Assembly (NCBI GenBank): GCA_916613615.1
Contig: OU744726.1
Location: 69,956,764-70,020,763 of the forward strand
From: Steromphala cineraria
Taxonomy: Eukaryota; Mollusca; Gastropoda; Trochida; Trochidae
Reading direction: 5' to 3'
Length of the DNA: 64,000 nt
Both the position numbers and the translations under genes were made by a program. This document shows, one piece after another, positions 11,277 through 23,941 of the stretch (position 1 is the stretch's first letter; every line of letters begins with the position of its first letter). A model generated the notes under the pieces. The model was given only the letters and a program-made list of their open reading frames with translations. It searched no databases and had not been told where the DNA came from.

Positions 11277-11505
11277 TGAACAAATTTAACAATGTTATAC
11301 TGGATTACTTTTTGGGCCGAGTCCCATGCGGGATTCGAACCCACACCCTCAGAGTCAGGCAACACCGCCAGCAATTACCATACCAACAGCTAACCAACTC
11401 GCCCGTTTCGCCATCAACGCATGGGACTCGACCCAAAAAAGTACAAGAATCTGTACTATTCAGGATAGTGTAATCCCAAATATAACATTGTTGAATAATT
11501 TTAGT
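11277..11505 (-). mobile_element. Foldback element with a tRNA-like core
   Basis: Arms: GAGTCCCATGCG at about 11319-11330 is matched by CGCATGGGACTC at 11418-11429, and outside these TATAACATTGTT-type sequence occurs in inverted form on both sides (about 11288-11302 and 11480-11492), the right arm carrying roughly 30 extra bases. Between the arms, on the minus strand, lie a box-A-like TGGTTAGCTGTTGG (11396-11383) and a perfect B-box core GGTTCGAATCC (11341-11331), spaced as in a tRNA-derived promoter. So a tRNA-like head sits inside an inverted repeat: either a SINE inserted in or captured by a MITE, or a composite family. Confidence 0.6.
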
Positions 11506-12805
11506 CCTTTTGTTCCAATGATCTCCTACCCGTTATCCGTGCAATCTAGGACTAATTGTGTATTATGAGATATTGTTTATTCATGATAATGCAGTGTGTT
11601 TTCATACTTCAATTTCTTTGCTAACCTCTAGACTTGATGAATAACGGGCGATACTGTATCAAAGGCTGATTAGTCAGGACAAGAGAGGTGATGTTACGGT
11701 TTGTTGGACTTGCTAGGAGTTGTGTACACAAATTAGAACAGCAGAAGAAATGGTGACGTAAATATATGCTAATCACCTAGCTAATCGGGCGTATTGAGCT
11801 CATAGAATCAACTTTTTGTTCATTACCAATAACTCATTACTTTCTTCTAAATAAATAGTTATTTATATCATATTTATGTGATATATTCCTACTGAATAAT
11901 GTATGTATGGATGATAGACTATGTTGCCATTTCAAGCATTGGTGATTTACATATTCCTTATCTTTGCATCAGTCTTTGCATGCAAGATAAACCCACTCAC
12001 TCTGTGCATACCCTGACGTTTATCTAGTAAACATATGCTGAGCGTTTCTAAGTAGCAGATATACTATTCATGAAATATAGATTTGACATTACGAACGAAT
12101 GGATCCAATAACCAAGTCCTTTGGTGAGTGGGTCTATTTCCGTCAGGATATTGGATACCTTAGCAGATATTTCATGAACAACCAATTGCATCATGCATAT
12201 TCAAAACTGGGAGATTGATTCTCTTAAAGCAATAAAATTCTTAACTTTCAACATCCAATACAATCCAAACGATCCAGTAGGTGGCAGCAGCGACAACAAC
12301 ATATTTATGTTATTAATATTGCAAAAACAATTTATGAACAGGTCATTCTACTTCGTCGACGAAAATGAAAATACTTTCGGGATATAACTGTATTAAATAC
12401 CTTTTCCTCCGCATATATGTATAGTAACTATCAAATACACCTTAACCTTTCCAAATTATATATTGATAACAGGATGGTCCTGGCCTTAAGTTAACCAAAT
12501 CCAGAAACAAGTTATGTATCCGGATTCGACAACAGTTGCCATTTTAGAGCCCAATTACTGAAATTCTATAAAACGATTACTAGTATATTACAGAATGTAT
12601 TGTTCGGGGACTCGTTTCTATCTTGTATTACTGTCGTTGGACGAATAGTGAGACTACTTACGAATACCGTCTATAGTCTCAATAACATTAACTATTTCCC
12701 TTCATTTGAGATTTTCCAAGAAATGAACATGATATTTAGTTTCTATATAGACTTTTCGTCTGAAACAGGATTAAAACATTCAAGCTTCAAATTAAAGTGA
12801 AAATT

Positions 12806-12892
12806 TACTACTACTACTGCTACTGCTACTGCTACTGCTACTACTACTACAACAACTACTACTGCTACTGCTACTGCTACTGCTACTACTAT

Positions 12893-12950
<58 letters not shown>

Positions 12951-13306
12951 GCTGCTACTATTTCTACTACTACTACTGCTGCTACTACTACTACTGCTAC
13001 TACTGCTATACTATTACTACCATTACTGCTGCTGCTACTACTACTACTGCTACTACGACTTCTGCTGCTACTGCTACTATTACTTCTACTACTACTACCA
13101 TACTACTACAACAACTACTACTGCTACTACTACTACTACTACTATTACTACTACCCCTACTACTACTACTACTACTGCCACTACCACTACCACCACTACC
13201 ACTACCACTACCACTATCACTACTACTACCACTACTACTACCACTACCACTACCACTACCACTACCACTACCACTACCACTACCACTACCACTACCACTA
13301 CAACTA
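12806..13306. repeat. Trinucleotide microsatellite (ACT/GCT/ACC)n, 0.5 kb
   Basis: About 165 triplets. The 5' part is CTA with interspersed CTG, the 3' part is regular ACCACT hexamers. The change of motif along the array suggests two expansion phases. It yields long homopolymeric frames on both strands (182 and 67 codons), which are artefacts of the repeat. Confidence 0.97.
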
Positions 13307-13469
13307 CGAACCTATCGATATGACAAATTCATACGTAACAAGTAATGTTCATAATTCACCGCCTCTCAGATATCACCCTCCACCACCTCTGTCAAACAGT
13401 CCCCACAGATCGGTGTCAACCTCCAAGTAACCATTAACCGCCTGTCCGAGTAAAATACGGACAGAACGC

Positions 13470-13655
13470 ACGCGAAGGTTACCATAGAAACGGATTGGGT
13501 AATTTGTAAGGATCTGTCACGGCAGACGCCAGAATTTGGAATGATCTTTCAGTTGAACGGATATTTAGATTTTCTGATAGCCTTAGTTCTGAGCATCGTG
13601 TCCGGGGGAGATTAGATGAAACATTTGCCATGGTAACCGGTCACGTGACAAGAAT
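13470..13655. promoter_or_regulatory. Candidate X-box and E-box sites in a GC-richer patch
   Basis: GGTTACCATAGAAACGG near 13477 closely resembles the RFX-factor X-box (two half-sites, one base off the right half). A second half-site, CCATGGTAACC, lies near 13628, and a palindromic GGTCACGTGAC E-box at about 13639-13649. No transcription start or exon was found next to it. Treat as motif resemblance only. Confidence 0.25.
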
Positions 13656-14159
13656 TTTACATTTTCAAAGAAATGAATCGTAATTTTCTACAATAATGAA
13701 GTTACTCGCTTTATCCACGGGATATCCTATTATAGCACAGTGTATTTATACATACAAAAGCGATCTCGTTTTTCTTTTCCGTATAACATTTTCGTAAGTT
13801 ACGCCTACGCTGATAATTTTATTTTTGTTGATCTAGAAAGGACAAATGTAGATTCGAATCTGAAAAAAATCCATAAATACTGATTGGATACATAAAACAT
13901 AGTTACGTACTTTTTCGAAATACATCCCAAAGATATATACAGCAAATTGTATTGAAAGATAATTCATAAATATTCACCTGGCGCTTTGAACCAGTATTCA
14001 TTTATTAAAAACCTATATCTTTTAAGTGACATTTCAATCGCTCTTTGTGATATTTTAATGACATATTTTCATATAACGACACAAATCAATTCAATTGTGT
14101 TTTTAAGTCAAGAATAAGAAAACAAGCGAAATAGTTCCAAATATATATTGTTCTCATGT

Positions 14160-14295
14160 TTTATTGTGTGTGTCTCTCGTAACCCTAATGGGTGGCTCGG
14201 CAATGTATTTTATGTAATTATTCTTAATGTATATATATATGCATTGTACGAGGTGAGACCAAAATAAACTATCTGTCTGTCTATCTGTCTGTCCA
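14160..14295 (+). mobile_element. Probable 3' end of a non-LTR retroelement
   Basis: The stretch around TGGGTGGCTCGGCAATG leads through an AT-rich segment to GAGACCAAAATAAACTATC and then a short (CTGT/CTAT)n tail ending at about 14293. AATAAA directly followed by a simple-repeat tail is the usual end of Jockey/CR1-like elements. Only the terminus is present; no reverse-transcriptase frame lies upstream, so this is a heavily 5'-truncated copy. Confidence 0.45.
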
Positions 14296-16998
14296 AAAGC
14301 ATATCAGCTATTTTGTTTGAAATACGTACTTAAAAAAACATCACAAAACCATAATTTCATCATTATTGTCTAGTAATATGTTTTATAGAACAAATCTTGT
14401 TTAAATTTCATTAGCTGGAATATACTTATAAGATTTAAGTAATAATTACCATTTAGGTACATTTTATATCATATACAACAAGAAATAGTTAATGTATACC
14501 ATATTGTTTGACCCTGACGTCTACAAGGGTTAAATTAAACCTTGTCTTAAAAGCATTTTGATTACTAATAGGGCACACAGCGTTTCCATTCAACATACCA
14601 TTAGCTTACCTTCAACATTGGCTTACAAATCGTATTAATCATTGTCTTTTGAATGACTGTATCTCGGTTTTACAAAACAACCATTTCTTCGAATGCTTTC
14701 CAATAAATAGATTAGTACAGTTTATATACTATCTTCAGATAAAATATTTCATTACTCTACACGATCATTTGTAGCCTTAAAAGAAGTTAAAATTACCTAG
14801 CAATAACAACTGACGACCATGTTTGAATTAGGACCTGATATACATTTGAGGTAGAGAAAATTAACACAGCTAAATTAAACATGGAACATTCATTTTAAAA
14901 CTGATTAAACATTTCTAGCAATTGGTAATATTCATTTCTGTCTTGAGATCACTTACTTTATGTCAAAACGTGCTACTGCACCTTTAACCAACTATCTAAA
15001 TATCAATGTTGATTTAGATATTCGCTAATATTGTACCACATCACACTCGGAAGACACTAACTTTAGTAACTTATGAACAAGTGTATCATTTAATCTAATT
15101 TGACATACCATTCGCAATCACTAAATGTTTAAACATTCATAAAAAATGATTCTAACGTTGGTCAACATTTTTTATGAATTATGCAGCATACATTGATTGT
15201 TGTTAATTCTTGAAACTGATGAATAATCAATTATGTCACAAACCGGGTTTCTTAAATGAATATTATTTCGTCATTATGATATTTGATATTCATTTTTTTC
15301 ACAGTTTTGCCGATTTTGCAGCGAAGTGGAGATCTAATTAACTTGTTGTTGAGACCTAATAATCACGCTGAAACAAATCTCATTGTAGCATCATCTCGTT
15401 ATAACATATTCAATGGATATCAACTTAATTGAACCGAGGCTGACAACATAATGATTGCACTACTTGGTTTGGTATGCATAAAACATTAGCATTGTCAACT
15501 CTAAATCCCCTTTGCGTGTTCTTGAAACAGCAGACAACAGACACGTGCTTGTTGATCTCCCCTTCGATTGAAGAGCAGCACAAGGGGAATAACTCTCTTG
15601 TCAAACGCGTGTCTGCTTGCCGCTACAGGACAGATACGTTTCGTCGAACCTCCTCAGTTAATGTAGAAATAATTGAGATGAATAGTGTCATGACTATTTG
15701 ATTGTTTGGGAAAGATCATAGGATCATTGGGAAGTTTTACCAGAAGAAACGATTCATATTTGAGTCACTTGTCCACAACGCAAGCAGAGAGTCAAGTGGA
15801 CTGCTTCACATCAGATAGACGTGACGTCGCTTCTTCAATTGATATATACATAAAGGATTTCATAAATGTCAAGGCTACAAATATCGGTGATCTTGTGAGA
15901 ATGATAAGAGATTACCAGGTCTGAGTGTTCCCAGAACCCACACTTTACCGTGACACTTGGTTTCATTGACAGCTCGGCTCTTGGTCCTAGATCCTACTCT
16001 TAACATTAGAGAAGTCCGAGACAAGTGAATGGTCAATAAGTGTCCCCTTTGTCTCATCCAGACAAACATTGGTGAATGGTCAATATCTGTCGTCTCTGGA
16101 CACCTTACCATATGGCATCGGGCGTCGGTGTGGCTACTCTGAACATGAGTGACAAGTGACTGAAATATTGGTCTCCGTTTCCTCATACTGGTTTACATGA
16201 AATATTGGATCAAAAGTAGTGCAATCACAGAGTTTCAACAAGATGTCATAGAAGGGTGAACATTGATTGTTGACTTTTCTTTTCTTAATGCCGATATGAT
16301 TTTACAGTTTATATGCATAACAAACAAAAGCATTCAGACTTACAATAGATTCCATATACATTCAACATCGATTGAAGTTTCAATTTAAACTCATCATATG
16401 AAAGTAGACTTTGTTATTAAATAAGATTTTCTTTACCATTGACCTTTGGAATATTCATAGACATTTATATTTTTAATAATCGCGTTAAGGACATGAATTT
16501 CTAAATCATATGCAAATGATAACAAAGTTTTGATTCAGAGATAGATGCCATTTAGATGTTTCTGGTTAAACTATATCTCATTCACAACTCTAAATGTAGA
16601 ATTCCGTGATAGCCATGTCTCACTTCCTTCACAAATACTATTTAACCAATTTGGCCTTATCACGAAACTCAATAAATCAATAACTTTGAAACGAAGTCTC
16701 ATAGATAAATGCTAAGTGAATTCGATCCTAATTATATATAAAAAAGAAATCCCACGTTGACAACCAATATAGCTAGCTAAACGAAGACCCTCAGAAATCG
16801 AATCCAACATGTAAAAATAGATTGTATTTTATTCACGTTTTTATGATAAATGATGAAAAACCGAAAATTTGTTTAATCTACATGTATGTAGTGGTTTAAT
16901 ATAACAAGAAAGTTTATTACGTGATTGTCAGAACAGCAAGAGATAAGATTTGTTTCAATCAGTGTTAAAAATACAGAATGATATAAAAATGTTTCTTA
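14296..16998. other. Noncoding region
   Basis: Contains a single end-like fragment AAAACGTGCTACTGCACCTTT at about 14965-14985 that matches the right terminus of the MITE family at 17.0 kb, without a partner. Short frames at 15474-15924 (plus) and 15875-16186 (minus, 103 codons) look unremarkable; the minus frame spans a partial direct repeat (GAATGGTCAATA twice, 16028 and 16075). Confidence 0.35.
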
Positions 16999-16999
16999 T

Positions 17000-17357
17000 A
17001 GGGGCAGTAGCACGTTTTTAGGGGGAATATAAGGTGATGTCAGGAAAATGAAAATAAATAGTTCCAATTAAAAGACAATGCATTGAAACTAAATGGAGCA
17101 GTAATAATTAAGATATATAATCTAAAGTTTAGCTATGATATTCCTTTTCCTTACACAAAATGAATTAAAGGTGTTCACACAAAATGGCCGCCAATGGATT
17201 TTATGTGAATTTTCATACTTTGTTCTCTGAATATGGATTATTGGCTTGTGAAATGAGATTTTTGACACTATAAAAATAATTCATTTAGCATGTATATACA
17301 ATACTCAGTGAAAAATTTGAAACATAAAATTATCAAAAAACGTGCTACTGTCCCTTT
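17000..17357 (+). mobile_element. MITE family M1, copy 1 (full length, about 358 bp)
   Basis: Starts AGGGGCAGTAGCACGTTTTT and ends with its inverted counterpart, AAAACGTGCTACTGTCCCTTT. The interior, including ATGGCCGCCAATGGA, is shared along its length with the copy at 32856-33215. No coding capacity, hence non-autonomous. The superfamily is not clear; some copies are flanked by TTAA. The short plus-strand frame that begins at 17290 overlaps its right end and is not a gene. Confidence 0.85.
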
Positions 17358-18149
17358 AAAAGGGTTTTGGCCCATTGTATTGAGAGGACCAGTCAGTATG
17401 AGAACAACTAGCCTAGCTGCAGACTGTGGCGATGAAGGCATGCTGGCAATACGTCAATATCTTGAAGGTGTGGTGTTGATAAGACGAGTATATCAATATT
17501 TGTACAGCGATATCAAGACCAGAGTTACACCATATAATCACAAGAACAAAATGTCATTTTGAAACAATTGATGTTCTTGCCACAAAGAAGAATTCTTTCA
17601 ATCTAAGTTTCCCTATCTAGTGTTTTGGGGATAATGTATTGATTGCTTTGTCCTAAACTTTTCCTAGCTTAAAATCGTGCACTCTACCTCTTTCTCAGGT
17701 TATTTGAGTTACACAACAGACATACAGTTATATAGTTGCAGTCTGTTTCCAACGAAAGCACTGTTGACAATTTAGGAAATGCTTAAAGTGGTAAATGAAA
17801 CAAAAACTGCTCCGCTTATAATATATATCAGACGAGGTCCCACCATGCTGTGATATATAATCGATATACAATGCTCGTCTAAACACAGAGTGATATTGAG
17901 GTTTGATATGTATAAATCGAGGAACATGTGTCTTATACATACGTCAGATTCGTTGATTTGAGAACGGTTTTCAAACGAATGCAATTTGCCATGTATTCTT
18001 ACCAAAGATACATTGACTGGGTTTGACGTGCTGCAACTTGCTAAGAGTGATGGTCCCTCTCATATTATAGTCCAATTTAAAAAAAATGAATTGGTAGAAA
18101 TACAATCAAACTAAATAAATGATTTATATTTTAACATATCTTATATATC

Positions 18150-18557
18150 AAGAGTAATTTGGATTGGTAAATTTATTGAGTGAATGGATTTGTAGTACTA
18201 GAATTAATCGGTAATAAATACTCTTGACTAAAACAATATAAAAAAAGCAAAGTAAAGTTGAGTCGAATGTCATCTTGCCCTTGTATCTGTTTTGAAAAGC
18301 CTCAGAAGCAGAATATCTTTAAACCTAATTTGACTCTAAGACTATGTGACTCTAAGAAATTGGTGATTGGTACATTTTGTTAGAAGTAATGGAGATGTAA
18401 TATTAGAATTAATCGTTAATAAATTATCTTGACTAAAACGATATAAGACAAGCACATTGCGTAATTTTCAGTCGAATGTCATCTTTAAGCCCTTGTATCT
18501 GTTCTGAAAACCCTCAGCAGTAGAATATCTTTAAACCTAATATTGTGGGTCACTCTA
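18150..18557 (+). repeat. Tandem duplication, about 200-bp unit, diverged
   Basis: Two consecutive blocks share TAGAATTAATCG, ATAAA..TCTTGACTAAAAC, GTCGAATGTCATCTT, CCTTGTATCTGTT and AGAATATCTTTAAACCTAAT in the same order. Unit one spans roughly 18150-18353 and unit two 18354-18557. Confidence 0.8.
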
Positions 18558-19556
18558 AGCACATGAACTGTATCTAAGGTAAAATAGATCAATTATCTTG
18601 AACATGCTTCTGCCATGACATGATTTTCCTATTACGATATTCAAACATATTTATAGTCAAACGTATAATGAACTGGCTGTCTTAATGCGAATGAATAAAG
18701 CATGAAATGCAGTAAAACCCCACTCGGCGATGTTGAGTGTTACACCCATCAATGTAAGTGGTATAATTGTTAACTCGTCAGTCCAGGGTTGACAGCGCAA
18801 GGGAAGTAACCGCCGTCAAAGGCTACCCACTTTAAGGGCGCATATAGGTCATTTGTCGCCCAACGTCGCCCTTAATTCACCTACTTACCTACTCACTTTA
18901 AATAGTTCTCTGTTATTCAGTCGATTTTATTCTCAAACGATACTGTCTGAAAGGATAGTATAATTGATATCATAAGACTTCGAATACTCCAAATTAGATC
19001 ATCAAGTGACATTCAAACTCAATCAAGTAGTTCCTGTATCAAATTCAATGATAGTTCTGTTGAAAGTAAATTATATCAAGAGACGGTTTTAATTAATTAA
19101 CAACTATGTCGTTATCGGAGCATATTGAAAAACTAATTTAGCCACTTTTGTTTATCTTACATTTTCGAAACAAATATCTGTATGATTTTGTTGATATGAA
19201 GTTTCTTGAACAATAGGCCTAAGTATACTTAACACTTTTCATATCATTAATCCGAAATAATGATTAAATAGTAGCCGGTTCAATCAAACTATTTATTTAC
19301 TTCGTAGCGTAGCCTAGAAATATGTTGTCATTTAAATATGCTTTTTCCTAGTGATAATTGTATATAAAGGTTAACTTTGTTTTGTTTTTCTATCAATGCT
19401 GAACATTTAAGATCAGTTACAAATAAAATGATTTAAAATTTCTGGCTCGTCGCGTTATTTTTGTCTGTTTGAAAAGACCAAAAACATTGTTTATTGTTTA
19501 GGGGGCTAACACACGTGATTCATGTGCTCTGTGAACGTTAACGGCATGAAAACTGT
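18558..19556. other. Noncoding region
   Basis: No gene or repeat recognised. A small GC-richer patch at 18790-18875 has no open frame with splice support. Confidence 0.35.
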
Positions 19557-19686
19557 ACAGTATAAGATCATTATCCTACATGTACCAGTGACACAGACGG
19601 AAGAGATATTTTTATTATCAATTACAGTATAAGATCATTATCCTACCAGTGACACAGGCGGTAGAGATCTTTTTGTTATCAATTAC
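19557..19686 (+). repeat. Tandem duplication, 67/63-bp units
   Basis: Unit one at 19557-19623 and unit two at 19624-19686 both begin ACAGTATAAGATCATTATCC and end TTATCAATT; the second has lost four bases (ATGT) and carries a few substitutions. Confidence 0.9.
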
Positions 19687-19689
19687 GGT

Positions 19690-22089
19690 ATCTCAGAGAG
19701 AAACCAAATCTTTGAGTTATAATTTGTCATTATCCGTTTAATGACTTTCTCATCGATTTCCTCTTTGTTGTAATGAACTAATCAATTAAAAGAAAATAGA
19801 CCATCTTCTTTCATGTTTTAATGCTAATAAGTTCTCTGGACTTCCTGGTAATGACATAATTAGGCAATTGATTGCAAATGCTTTTTAATGTTTTAAGGTA
19901 GCTGAAAATATAATATGTCTTTTTAAACTGTAGTTTACATAATGGAAAACTCTGAAATGACTCTAACATTCAAGAAAAACTGAAACAGGAAGTCAGAAAT
20001 CAGCCTGATTGATAATAATGTATTCCTTAACGATGTAAATAGTTAATATCAGCTCCTAATTACCGATGTTTTTGTATACCTGTTATAGGTTCTGCCATTA
20101 CGAGCCTCCAAATTAAGAATGAATTGTTCATCAATTAATCATTATATTCTCGAGATACATTTAGAAGTGCATGTATTCAAGTAAACAACAAATCATGCAT
20201 TTTTGATAACAACTTTCTTTTGTAGATCAGAACATATATTGGCGTTTCTTGATGAGGAATCGACAAGATATTGCCAAACACATGTAACACGACTTAGGAC
20301 CAGCAATATATCCTTATATCATTCAATGAGAAACAAACAGTACAGATCTGATCTCACTTGACATCACAAGTATCTCAAAGATCTGATCAACATTTTTAAT
20401 TTGAAACGTAGTTATTGGAATGATGCATTTGATTTAAGGTTTAACTGTACAGTTTTCGAATGGTTCAGCGCAGAAACTTGGAATTATGTAAAGATAGTCA
20501 TTTCATGGTTATCACGCTTATCTTTTTTGTAGAATTGATTAAAGTGGATGCTAAAAAGTTCAACGTCAGATTTCTTTATGTTTTCTCAAGGTGAATGTAA
20601 GCCATTTAAAAGAGAAACAATTCTTTACTGTTCATAATTCCAGGTTGAAGGTTGTTGACATTTGTGAAAAAAAAACAGATTACAGAGGTATAACCTGTTT
20701 CAACATTTTGAGATTGAATGAACCAATTCTCAAAATATCACAAGAATAAAAGTACAAGAGTGTATGTATAGGTGTTACGTCAAAGGCTATAGAAATACAT
20801 CCTTCGACTACAGTATTGCAGGTTGCAGAATGATTCTGATTTTACATTCAACCGATGTTAATTTCACAGAATTGAGTTAAGCTGATGTCTGGAGCCAACA
20901 TGTCAGGCGCGCTATTTACATGATGTCTTTACCCGGGGATAAATCCACCTCAATCTCCCGTTATACAGCCAGCTGTTGAATATTGACATGTCAGGTATGT
21001 TGACCGACGTGAATGGTAAACAAATTATAACAAGGGTTAAGAGGTCTTTCTTACATTTAAATGATATTTTATACTTAAGTATATATTGACAGATCAGTTT
21101 TACACAAACAAGCTGTCAGTTTAAATCATCAATAATACTTTGGTGTATTTTGAGCATTTTTATTTACAACTTTCAAACAGATGTCTCACAAGATGTAAAG
21201 GCATCCCATGCTTCTCGTATGTATTCTGTAGTACACTAAAATGTTTAATTGAGTATTGGAGAATGCATGAGGTGGAGTGGATTCGTAACATCTCATGCAC
21301 TCTCCATCTTAATCCATGTATGACTTCACAAAACTTAAAACTGTCTTTTTTCACATTTTACATATATTTCCTGAATAAACGTAGCTGATGCTCCAATGTC
21401 CGACATAAGTAGACAAACTAAACATTGTTGCACCTGTAAGAGACTGCAAGCTATAAAATATACTTTGAAATTGTGATGCATCGACGAGCTCTGACTATCA
21501 GAATACTAGGTCATCGGAATGAACGATTTTATGTAAATATTATTTTGCACTAAAACCATTTCCTTTTCCTTCTCGGACCAATAACGTCGATTCTGCACAG
21601 TCATGTTAACTTTGTAAGTGACAAAAATAGTCTTCATTTTTAAATTAAAACCTTTGATATATTCTTGTCCAAAGTTCTACTTAAATGGTGCAACAGCGGA
21701 AAATGTTCCTCTAATGAGCTATGGCAGTGTGCAAGAAAATTGATTATCGATATACCCCCCTCTAATGCGTTTATTTGTTTATGCATCCGACTTGCCCTGT
21801 GCAACTCCTGCGGTGACTGTTAACTTGAAAGCATTTGCTAATAGATACTGTATATATTAGAGACACAAAGTTTTTGCAATTTACCAAACATCTAGACACA
21901 TGACCTGACTTTTCCAGGCACTGAAACATTTGCAGCCTATGGTAGGTGTGAAAATAATAACAAAACACAGAAGCATTCCAACTTGTACAACTCTCCTATA
22001 TATGATACTGAAAACATCTTAATGACGATGGTAAATGAATATGATAAATTTAGTTAATTATAGCTTCCTTATACCGCGAATATATCAAT
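19690..22089. other. Noncoding region
   Basis: AT-rich with no supported gene. A short block GTGCAACAGCGGAAAATG at about 21687 recurs in inverted orientation at about 32829 (CATTTTCCGCTGTTGCAAC), hinting at another low-copy repeat. Overlapping short frames at 21140-21388 (plus) and 21160-21354 (minus) are mutual shadows. Confidence 0.35.
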
Positions 22090-22363
22090 GACAAAGCATG
22101 CTCAAAGCGCCATGAGTATTATTACCCTGGAGGGATAGTATATTCGGTGCCGCCGATTAACAAGCATATAGGTCCGTACTTCCCCTTTGTTCAGGTACCC
22201 ATTTGTACAGCTCGGTGAACTGAGTGCAATGTGGATGAAGTGTCTTGCCCAGGGACACAACCCAGGATGAGACAACACAGTCACACATTTTTGGTGTCTT
22301 CACCGGGATTCGAACCTGGGTCTCTGGCGAGAGAGGCAAGCATGCTAACCACTACACCACTCC
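22090..22363 (-). mobile_element. tRNA-headed SINE
   Basis: On the minus strand the element opens at 22363 with GGAGTGGTGTAGTGGTTAGC, which contains a tRNA-like box A, and has a perfect box B, GGTTCGAATCC, at 22316-22306, about 33 bp downstream: the spacing of a polymerase III internal promoter. The body that follows has a CCTGGGCAAGACACTTCATC block and a GTACAAATGGGTACCTG block; similar central sequences are known from conserved-domain SINE superfamilies of marine invertebrates, though I cannot name the family. The 3' boundary is approximate and no poly(A) tail is obvious. Frames at 22102-22339 (minus) are by-products. Confidence 0.75.
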
Positions 22364-22483
22364 ACTAGTCGTGAGTAAAGGTTGTAGAATGTGTACTAGC
22401 TTGCCAAATATTATAATACTTAACGTATGTCCGGTCTCTGCAATAATTGCTGTGTGCTGTATAAGGTATGACTTCATGAACTG

Positions 22484-23334
22484 ACAGAGTCGAATTTAAG
22501 TGTGCCTAACAGGCATATGTTTTGTAAAGAAGTATGCACATTTTCATTCTACAGGAAAGGATACTTTTGAATTTGTGTCTCTTCAAACGCACATGGGGTG
22601 CATAAATCGAAATTTCATGTTGTTTTATGCACATAACTTTTGTCATTTCACTATAAAATTTATAAAGTACTGAATTTAGGTAAGAATAAAATTTTGTTGA
22701 TACAATGCACTTTATTTGACATAAATTCGTTGACGCGTCACTGCTCTAGAACGTTTTAAAACAAGCAAAAGTGTCCAATTTCTCTCTGCTATCTCGCCTA
22801 GTTAAGGAGATTCCAGATCGATGATTTTTTTTAAATGCACGTTTCTCGCAAACATGAAAAGATAATGTTTCAAAATTTTGCATAGAAGTAAGTTGACTAC
22901 TAAAGAAATGACATTACTATGTTTTAGTCTTATCAATCTGCAGTGGATTGAGTTATTTTGGGATTTGTGTGATATCGTTTCCTTCTGACACTAGTTTATT
23001 TCAGCATTAGATGCAATTAAATCGTAAAGAGGAATAAATTGAATAGAAGGTGCTGGTTCATATAATATGGCAAAACCACATGAAATAATCAGAGAACACC
23101 ACCTCCCCCACCCCCCTCCTCCTAAGATGTAAGATGTTTTGTAAGAGTAAGATACAAATGTTACTATTAACAATACATCCATTTCACCAATTTCTATATT
23201 CAGATTGGTAAGAAAACGAACAATTGCATGTCATAGATGAAATATATACCATTTTTGACAATGTTCTTAGTTATCTTAACTTACAAACCTTAAATCTTAA
23301 AAAACTTGTTGCAAAATCATTCTTAAAGTATCCA
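22484..23334. other. Noncoding region
   Basis: No gene seen. At 23101-23124 the plus strand is C-rich (CCTCCCCCACCCCCCTCCTCC); the complement has four G-runs and could form a G-quadruplex. Confidence 0.35.
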
Positions 23335-23790
23335 TTCCAAGAGCTTCAAGCTCTGTTGGGTTCACATGATGCAACTACTGCTGATATGTTTTCCTCACGA
23401 TGAGAATGTCTAGCATTTCTGAAACATTTTGGAACCCGAGGCTAAATTACCACCTATAGCGCTGTTCCAAAGACTGCAAAGAGTCCACTATAGGGTGTCT
23501 GGTAAACTTATAATTAGTCTCTGAATTGTTTTTAGTAAAAATCTTATTTTATTAAATTTTTAAAAGCAGCCTCAAACAAATGGAGGCCCAGATCTAGACT
23601 TGCTTCCATGGGGTGAATTATATGCTCAAGGGTCTGTGCATAAGACTAGGTGTCTGGTCACAGCAGGACATGTCAGTAATTGGTGTGATAGAATTTCTGC
23701 TCACTTGTCAGCGTCCCAGACATCCCTCCCGATAGTACCGACAGTACCTAGCTTCATAGATGATGATCATGTTGTTCATCAGGGTGTGTG
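23335..23790 (+). pseudogene. Broken two-exon fragment of an unidentified gene or element (copy 1)
   Basis: Aligns along its length, in opposite orientation, with 31716-32060. Reading frames shared by both copies give peptides such as ECLAFLKHFGT for the first block (23400-23445) and TAGHVSNWCDRISAHL then SLPIVPTVP and DDDHVVHQG for the second (23658-23785). The first block carries an in-frame TGA (23401-23403 region). The second is split by 147 bp (23503-23649) flanked on both sides by GGTGTCTGG, which looks like an insertion with an 8-9 bp target duplication. The intron visible in the other copy is reduced here to about 30 bp. Family unrecognised; it might be a gene fragment or the remains of a transposon-encoded protein. 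Confidence 0.5.
23503..23649. mobile_element. Small insertion with a putative 8-9 bp target duplication
   Basis: The 147 bp between two GGTGTCTGG copies (23494-23502 and 23649-23657) are absent from the homologous segment at 31.87 kb, where the same site is continuous. An 8-bp duplication fits hAT-like elements, but no terminal inverted repeat is evident, so a different origin is possible. Confidence 0.45.
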
Positions 23791-23941
23791 TTTTTATTTA
23801 CATTTCATTCTATTTATCTATGTGAAGCTCTCACTGTATAACTTCTGATTAGTAAAGTCGAATGTAGTATCCAATACAATATGCAAGAATTGATCGGAAA
23901 CAGTCTCAAAACCAGGAAAATGTTTTTATTACCTACGAGAG

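Noticed and set aside
12797..13345. 182-codon tyrosine/threonine/leucine-rich frame and the valine-rich minus frame
   Set aside because: Both are translations of the trinucleotide microsatellite.
15875..16186. 103-codon minus-strand frame
   Set aside because: Contains a partial direct repeat, has no recognisable motif and no splice support.
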